Source: Methanosarcinales archaeon
GTDB taxonomy: Archaea; Halobacteriota; Syntropharchaeia; Alkanophagales; Methanospirareceae
DNA length: 8,507 bases
Direction: 5' to 3'
NCBI GenBank assembly: GCA_009618475.1
Contig: WJOV01000159.1
Span: 1 to 8,507 of the forward strand
Of the stretch, positions 5,405 to 8,507 are shown piece by piece. The translations under genes were made by a program, and so were the position numbers. The notes under the pieces were generated by a model. The model saw only the letters and a list, made by a program, of their open reading frames with translations, was not told the DNA's origin and did not search any database. Positions within the stretch are counted from its first letter, which is position 1; every line of letters begins with the position of its first letter.

Positions 5405-6547
5405 ATGAGTGAAATAAAGAAGATTGAGGAAGAAGAAATACCTGAGAGCGAGGCGGAAATGAGCGAACTCGAGGACATAGACTTAGACAAAATAGAGGAA
5501 GGCTGGAAGACATTTGAAGCGGAGTCGAAAGAGCGAGGGCAGTTGAGTGGTGGAGCTTTTTTGGAAAGCTGGGAAGAATATTTTAAGGAAAAAGCACCAA
5601 AAGGGAAACCAGGAGAACCTGAGGTAGAAGACAGCGAGTTACTTAAAATAGCTGAAATAACCGAAGTGATCGAAGCACACGAGCGTGAGATATTCAACTA
5701 TGAAAACGTAGTGGGCGTTGGAGCCGGCTTTAAGACCGTAGGGGGAGAACCTACAAGGGAGCTTGGTCTGGTGGTATTTGTCGAGAAGAAGCTGGAAGAG
5801 GATGTGAAACTTTTGTCGAAGAGGGATACTGTTCCACCGGAGATTGAAGGAAAGAAGACAGACGTGGTAGAAGTAGGCAGAATAGAAGCGCTTACATACA
5901 AAGGTTGCTACAGACCAGCTTTTCCGGGTTGCAGCATAGGGCATTACAGGATTACGGCAGGAACTTTTGGCTGCATGGTTCAGGATAAAAGAACGCATGC
6001 GTTCAAAATACTGAGCAACAATCACGTCTTAGCCAACACGAATGCTGCCCGCATAGGTGATCCAATACTGCAACCGGGTCGTTATGACGGGGGAATATAT
6101 CCAAGGGACATGATTGCCAAGCTTGAAAAGTTTGTGCCGCTTTCGGCATCCACCTATAACCTGGTCGATGCAGCGGTTGCCGGACCTATAAATCTTCGAT
6201 ACGTTATAGCGAGCATTGCAAGGCTGGGTATTCCAACGGGAACTGCACAGGCAAGACTTGGCTGGACTGTTTACAAGGCTGGAAGAACTACGCAATTGAC
6301 CAGCGGACGAGTAACTGCAACTAATGCAAGCGTGAAGGTTGGGTATGGTGGCGGGATTACGCTATTGTTCAGAAACCAGATCCTTACAACAAGGATGGGT
6401 GCTGGCGGGGATTCGGGGTCGCTGCTGGTAGACCCTTACAAGAGGGCAGTGGGACTACTCTTCGCAGGCTCGTCAACCATAACCGTTCATAACCACATCA
6501 CGAACGTTTTGATGGCTCTCGGTGTGGAAATGGTCACGGCACTTTAA
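5405..6547 (+). CDS. NAL1-like trypsin-fold serine protease with N-terminal pro-region
   Basis: A putative serine endopeptidase of the trypsin superfamily, resembling the uncharacterised prokaryotic NAL1-like family. The 380 residues split in two. The pro-region (1-163) has a very acidic, coiled helical start (about 8-60) and a compact domain with NVVGVGAGFKTVGG (101-114), LGLVVFVEKKL (120-130) and KKTDVVEVGRIEAL (150-163). The catalytic domain (about 164-380) contains SIGHYRITAGTFGCMVQD, LSNNHVLAN with His207, NLVDAAVA with Asp255 and GAGGDSGSLLVD with Ser337, a complete and ordered triad. No signal peptide or membrane segment is seen, so it probably works in the cytoplasm. GGAGGG at 5392-5397, seven bases before the ATG, fixes the start. 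Its neighbours are a structured leader upstream and, tail to tail, a second copy of the pro-region alone. The natural substrate is unknown; autoprocessing near residue 163 is an inference. Confidence 0.87.
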   Translation: MSEIKKIEEEEIPESEAEMSELEDIDLDKIEEGWKTFEAESKERGQLSGGAFLESWEEYFKEKAPKGKPGEPEVEDSELLKIAEITEVIEAHEREIFNYENVVGVGAGFKTVGGEPTRELGLVVFVEKKLEEDVKLLSKRDTVPPEIEGKKTDVVEVGRIEALTYKGCYRPAFPGCSIGHYRITAGTFGCMVQDKRTHAFKILSNNHVLANTNAARIGDPILQPGRYDGGIYPRDMIAKLEKFVPLSASTYNLVDAAVAGPINLRYVIASIARLGIPTGTAQARLGWTVYKAGRTTQLTSGRVTATNASVKVGYGGGITLLFRNQILTTRMGAGGDSGSLLVDPYKRAVGLLFAGSSTITVHNHITNVLMALGVEMVTAL

Positions 6548-6573
6548 ATGAAGAAGAATCCGATAGAGGGAAT

Positions 6574-6607
6574 GCCCGGTCTATTTTGAATAGGTCGGGC
6601 TATTTTA
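6574..6607. terminator. Bidirectional terminator between protease and pro-region paralogue
   Basis: GCCCGGTCTATT (6574-6585) pairs with AATAGGTCGGGC (6589-6600) around a TTG loop: 12 bp with two G-U wobbles on the plus strand. TATTTTATTTTTT follows at 6601-6613, giving a classical T-rich tail for the protease transcript. Reading the other way the hairpin lies just past the stop of the convergent gene, though with a weaker T-run. Confidence 0.75.
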
Positions 6608-6623
6608 TTTTTTAGTAATCAAG

Positions 6624-7055
6624 TTAAAGAGCCTCTATTCTACCCATCTCTACAACATCGGTCTTAACACCATCAATCTCCTTTGGAATAATGTCCCGCT
6701 TTGAAAGTTGTGCGGCTGGCACCTTCTTCTCAACATAAACTACAAGGCAGAGTTCATCCGTGGGTTTACCAGCTTTCGTCCTATAACTGGCTCCGAGCCC
6801 AACAACGTTTGGATACTTGTATATCTCCAGCTCGCGTTTTTCAATAACCTCGGATATTTTAGCCATTTCAGCTTCTTCTATTTCTCCCCCTGGATTCTTT
6901 GGTTGCTTTTGTGGTGCTTCTTTTGCCCTGAAAAATTTTTCCCAGTTCTCCGCGATTTCCTCTGCATCTTTCTCGTTTTCTTTCCACTCTTCTTCTAATT
7001 TATCCAAATCCATGTCCTCAATCTCGCTCATCTCGCTTTCGGGTATTTCGTTCAT
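6624..7055 (-). CDS. Stand-alone paralogue of the protease pro-region
   Basis: A 143-residue protein homologous along its whole length to residues about 10-163 of the neighbouring protease. Shared blocks are NEIPESEMSEIEDMDLDKLE at the acidic N-terminus, NVVGLGASYRTKAGKPTDEL (83-102), CLVVYVEKK (103-111), LSKRDIIPKEIDG (117-129) and KTDVVEMGRIEAL (131-143). It stops at the same Leu where the protease enters its catalytic domain, and no protease-like sequence follows. It has its own GGAGG ribosome binding site (7063-7067) and a TATA box, so it looks like a working gene and not debris. It has no signal peptide. It might act in trans as an inhibitor or folding chaperone of the protease, compete for a partner of the acidic tail, or be a recent truncation. 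The conservative differences argue for selection on the protein, but this is inference. Confidence 0.83.
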   Translation of the reverse strand: MNEIPESEMSEIEDMDLDKLEEEWKENEKDAEEIAENWEKFFRAKEAPQKQPKNPGGEIEEAEMAKISEVIEKRELEIYKYPNVVGLGASYRTKAGKPTDELCLVVYVEKKVPAAQLSKRDIIPKEIDGVKTDVVEMGRIEAL

Positions 7056-7062
7056 GTTTGTT

Positions 7063-7104
7063 CCTCCTTTATTTTAAAATAGAATATATGAATATAAAAA
7101 GCCA
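7063..7104 (-). promoter_or_regulatory. Promoter and ribosome binding site of the pro-region paralogue
   Basis: On the minus strand CTTTTTATATT (7091-7101) is a TATA box whose centre predicts transcription starting near 7070. AAGGAGGAAC places GGAGG at 7063-7067, seven bases before the ATG. The leader is about 15 bases and bears no resemblance to the long leader of the full-length protease gene, so the two genes are probably regulated differently. Confidence 0.55.
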
Positions 7105-7412
7105 TAACACAAATTCAGTTCCAGCCAATTTACGATGAGTTCAACAGCGAACTTGTGGTGCAGGTTGCGAGGATGAGCGGTAATCACAGACTGAGTTTGA
7201 AGGCACTTGAAGAAATCATTAAACTACATTACAACGAACGTCGTCCTCATCAATCTTTTGATAATAAAACACCAGCAGATGTCAGAACTGCGGCAACAGG
7301 CAACAACAAGGAATATTCACCCCCCACAGAGAATTGGAGAAATGGGATGCTTTCTATCGCTCTATACTGGGTGGAACAAAACCGGCAATATGTTAATGGA
7401 CATTACATCTAA
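7098..7412 (+). pseudogene. C-terminal remnant of an integrase-core (DDE) transposase
   Basis: The frame is open from 7098 to the stop at 7410-7412; the first start codon is GTG 7155. Residues encoded at about 7185-7290 read LSLKALEEIIKLHYNERRPH followed by QSFDNKTPADV, the usual C-terminal signature of rve-type transposases (IS3, IS481 and related families). The catalytic DDE core that should precede it is missing, so this is a fragment and not a working element. Sequence after ADVRTAA does not look like transposase and may be non-coding read-through. No clear terminal inverted repeats or target duplications were found by eye. It lies between the promoter of the pro-region paralogue and the small membrane protein gene, so past insertion or recombination here is likely. 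Confidence 0.7.
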
Positions 7413-7414
7413 CC

Positions 7415-7445
7415 AAATATCTTTTATTAATGCATAGCATAACAA
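7415..7445 (+). promoter_or_regulatory. Candidate promoter of the small export-family gene
   Basis: CTTTTATTAA (7421-7430) is TATA-like and lies about 20-25 bases before the first ATG at 7446. No Shine-Dalgarno motif precedes ATG 7446 or the second in-frame ATG at 7452, which suggests a leaderless transcript starting at or near one of these codons. Confidence 0.4.
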
Positions 7446-7931
7446 ATGATTATGTCTTTCAATTTTGCGGTAGCTTTGGAAAGCATCCGGGTGATGTTGA
7501 TGGCGATGATTCCTTTTGGAGAACTTCGCACTTCCATACCATTTGCAATTGGCATTTATGAAATGGGACCCGAACAAGCTTTTGTTCTGTCTGTAATAGG
7601 AAATATGCTACCCGTAGTTCCTTTACTCCTCTTTCTCGACCCTGTTTCAAACTGGTTGAGAAGATACAACATTTTCGATAGGTTCTTTAACTGGCTATTC
7701 TCAAGAACGATGAGATATAACAATAGGATGGAGAAATATGGCTCTTTAGGACTAATACCTTTTGTTGCGATTCCTCTTCCCGTGACAGGAGCATGGACGG
7801 CGTGTGCAGTCGCTTTCGTCTTTGGCATTCGCAGCCGATACGCATTTGCAGCTATTTTCGCAGGTGTGATAATCGCAGGTATAGCAGTAACGCTATCGTG
7901 CATGGGTGTCTTGAAAGTGTTAGAGATTTAG
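7446..7931 (+). CDS. Small multidrug-export family membrane protein (COG2426-like)
   Basis: A 161-residue integral membrane protein that matches the putative small multi-drug export family, common in methanogens and other anaerobes. Family motifs are MIPFGELRTSIPFAIGIYEM (21-40), VIGNMLPVVPLLLFLDP (50-66) and VAIPLPVTGAWTACAVAF (108-125); the two PFxE/PxPxTGAW segments are likely re-entrant or half-membrane hairpins. A cytoplasmic basic amphipathic stretch (about 70-98) separates the halves, and hydrophobic segments also lie at about 101-128 and 132-158. The family name rests on old annotation; actual transport of drugs is not established and a related DedA-like role is possible. ATG 7446 is chosen as the longest start; ATG 7452 is equally possible. 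It converges on bud32. Confidence 0.86.
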   Translation: MIMSFNFAVALESIRVMLMAMIPFGELRTSIPFAIGIYEMGPEQAFVLSVIGNMLPVVPLLLFLDPVSNWLRRYNIFDRFFNWLFSRTMRYNNRMEKYGSLGLIPFVAIPLPVTGAWTACAVAFVFGIRSRYAFAAIFAGVIIAGIAVTLSCMGVLKVLEI

Positions 7932-7940
7932 TTTATTAGA

Positions 7941-7990
7941 GGCTTAGAGGTTTAGTTAAATGGCTAAGTAAACCGCCAAACCGCCAAACC
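7941..7990. repeat. Inverted and tandem repeats between convergent genes
   Basis: GGTTTA (7949-7954) pairs with TAAACC (7969-7974), and CTTAG (7943-7947) alternatively with CTAAG (7964-7968). AAACCGCC is repeated in tandem at 7970-7977 and 7978-7985, with a partial third copy AAACC. The segment separates the export-family gene from bud32 and may contain their terminators, but there is no long T-run, so the role is uncertain. Confidence 0.4.
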
Positions 7991-8002
7991 ACTTAAACAC
8001 GC

Positions 8003-8507
8003 TCACTTCCTCTCCACATACCGCCCTCTCCGTTCTATCTCCTTTACCCTTTTCAACACCTGCGATGCACTCGGGAAAGTTCTCCGGTAGCCCTTTATAA
8101 ACGACAGTTTTAATTGTTCATACGATTCATGCGTGCCTCTGAGACTCTGGAAAAATAGATGGACGTCTACGCCTCTCGCTTCTGTGCTCGACTCGATAAA
8201 GGATAACCCGAAATCTATAAAATAGACGACGTTATCGCTGCCTACAATAATATTGGAAGTGGTCAAATCGCTATGAATTATTCCATTTTTGTGCAAGATG
8301 CCAACGAGTTCGCCTATTCGCTCGCTTATCGCATCATTCATCACTTCCCTTGCTAAATCACCTTCTATTCGCTCCATTACGATTTCGTAATCGGTAATAT
8401 CAAAGATAATAGGAGTAGGCACGCCTTTTCTTCTCGCTTCCGAGATTATCTTCGCTTCGCTTTTCGTTCTTTCTTTCCTTATTCGCTCGTCTATCCCTCT
8501 TACCCTG
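8003..8507 (-). CDS. bud32: KEOPS kinase/ATPase Bud32 (5' end off the window)
   Basis: Bud32 (PRPK) is the small atypical protein kinase of the KEOPS complex, which with Kae1 makes the t6A37 modification of ANN-decoding tRNAs. The visible 167 residues hold most of the kinase: GIDERIRKERTKSEAKII (the helix with the Glu that pairs with the catalytic Lys), GVPTPIIFDI, the hinge-like IVMERIEGDLAREV, the catalytic loop IIHSDLTTSNIIV with its Asp, VVYFIDFGLSF with the metal-binding DFG, and the C-terminal SFIKGYRRTFP segment with a basic tail ending YVERK. The frame is open to the edge; the N-terminal about 30-40 residues with the ATP-binding Lys are missing. Because the start is off the window, it cannot be decided whether this is a free Bud32 or the C-terminal half of a Kae1-Bud32 fusion, as occurs in some euryarchaea. 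A GTG at 8422 is internal and not the start. Confidence 0.94.
   Translation of the reverse strand, partial: RVRGIDERIRKERTKSEAKIISEARRKGVPTPIIFDITDYEIVMERIEGDLAREVMNDAISERIGELVGILHKNGIIHSDLTTSNIIVGSDNVVYFIDFGLSFIESSTEARGVDVHLFFQSLRGTHESYEQLKLSFIKGYRRTFPSASQVLKRVKEIERRGRYVERK

Noticed and set aside
5274..5513. Minus-strand open frame across the leader and protease start.
   Set aside because: Low-complexity Ser/Phe/Pro translation typical of the antisense of an acidic coding region; no start signal.
5890..6640. Possible invertible cassette: flipping the segment between the two GRIEAL ends would move the catalytic domain from one pro-region to the other.
   Set aside because: The arms match at only about 23 of 30 bases with a longest identical run of 8, too little for homologous inversion, and no recombinase gene or site is seen nearby.
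7970..7990. CRISPR-like tandem repeats.
   Set aside because: The unit is only 8 bases with two and a half copies and no spacers.

Overview
The window is chromosomal DNA from a euryarchaeon. The strongest evidence is a complete O-phosphoseryl-tRNA(Cys) synthetase (SepRS), an enzyme restricted mainly to methanogens and close relatives such as Archaeoglobus and ANME archaea. An archaeal tRNA C56 2'-O-methylase (aTrm56) and the KEOPS kinase Bud32 agree with this. Start sites are preceded by archaeal TATA boxes, with GGTGA or GGAGG ribosome binding sites in several cases. The overall style would fit an ANME-1 or methanogen-like lineage, but that is inference from memory of similar proteins, not a demonstrated placement.

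Layout from left to right: a small unknown protein (+, 74-370); aTrm56 (-, 423-950) and an MgtE-family divalent cation transporter (-, 1085-2356); divergently, a two-gene operon of an AroQ chorismate mutase and a RimI-like acetyltransferase (+, 2594-3374); a cluster of hairpins; SepRS (-, 3457-5061); a 343-base control region with two divergent promoters, dyads and a GC-rich structured leader; a NAL1-like trypsin-fold serine protease with an N-terminal pro-region (+, 5405-6547); a bidirectional terminator; a paralogue of the protease pro-region alone (-, 6624-7055); a transposase C-terminal remnant (7098-7412); a small multidrug-export family membrane protein (+, 7446-7931); and Bud32, cut by the right edge (-, 8003-8507).

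The housekeeping genes are tied to translation: SepRS makes Sep-tRNA(Cys), aTrm56 modifies the tRNA T-loop, and Bud32 works in t6A synthesis. The accessory and most unusual part is 5062-7450. There a protease predicted to be intracellular lies tail to tail with a shorter protein that matches its pro-region and stops at the exact residue where the catalytic domain would begin. The two may form a protease/pro-domain (inhibitor or chaperone) pair. The protease gene is also preceded by a near-perfect 24-bp dyad, two TATA boxes and a leader that can fold into mutually exclusive hairpins plus a pseudoknot, which suggests regulated expression. These functional links are inference; the sequence directly shows only the homology, the arrangement and the complementarity.
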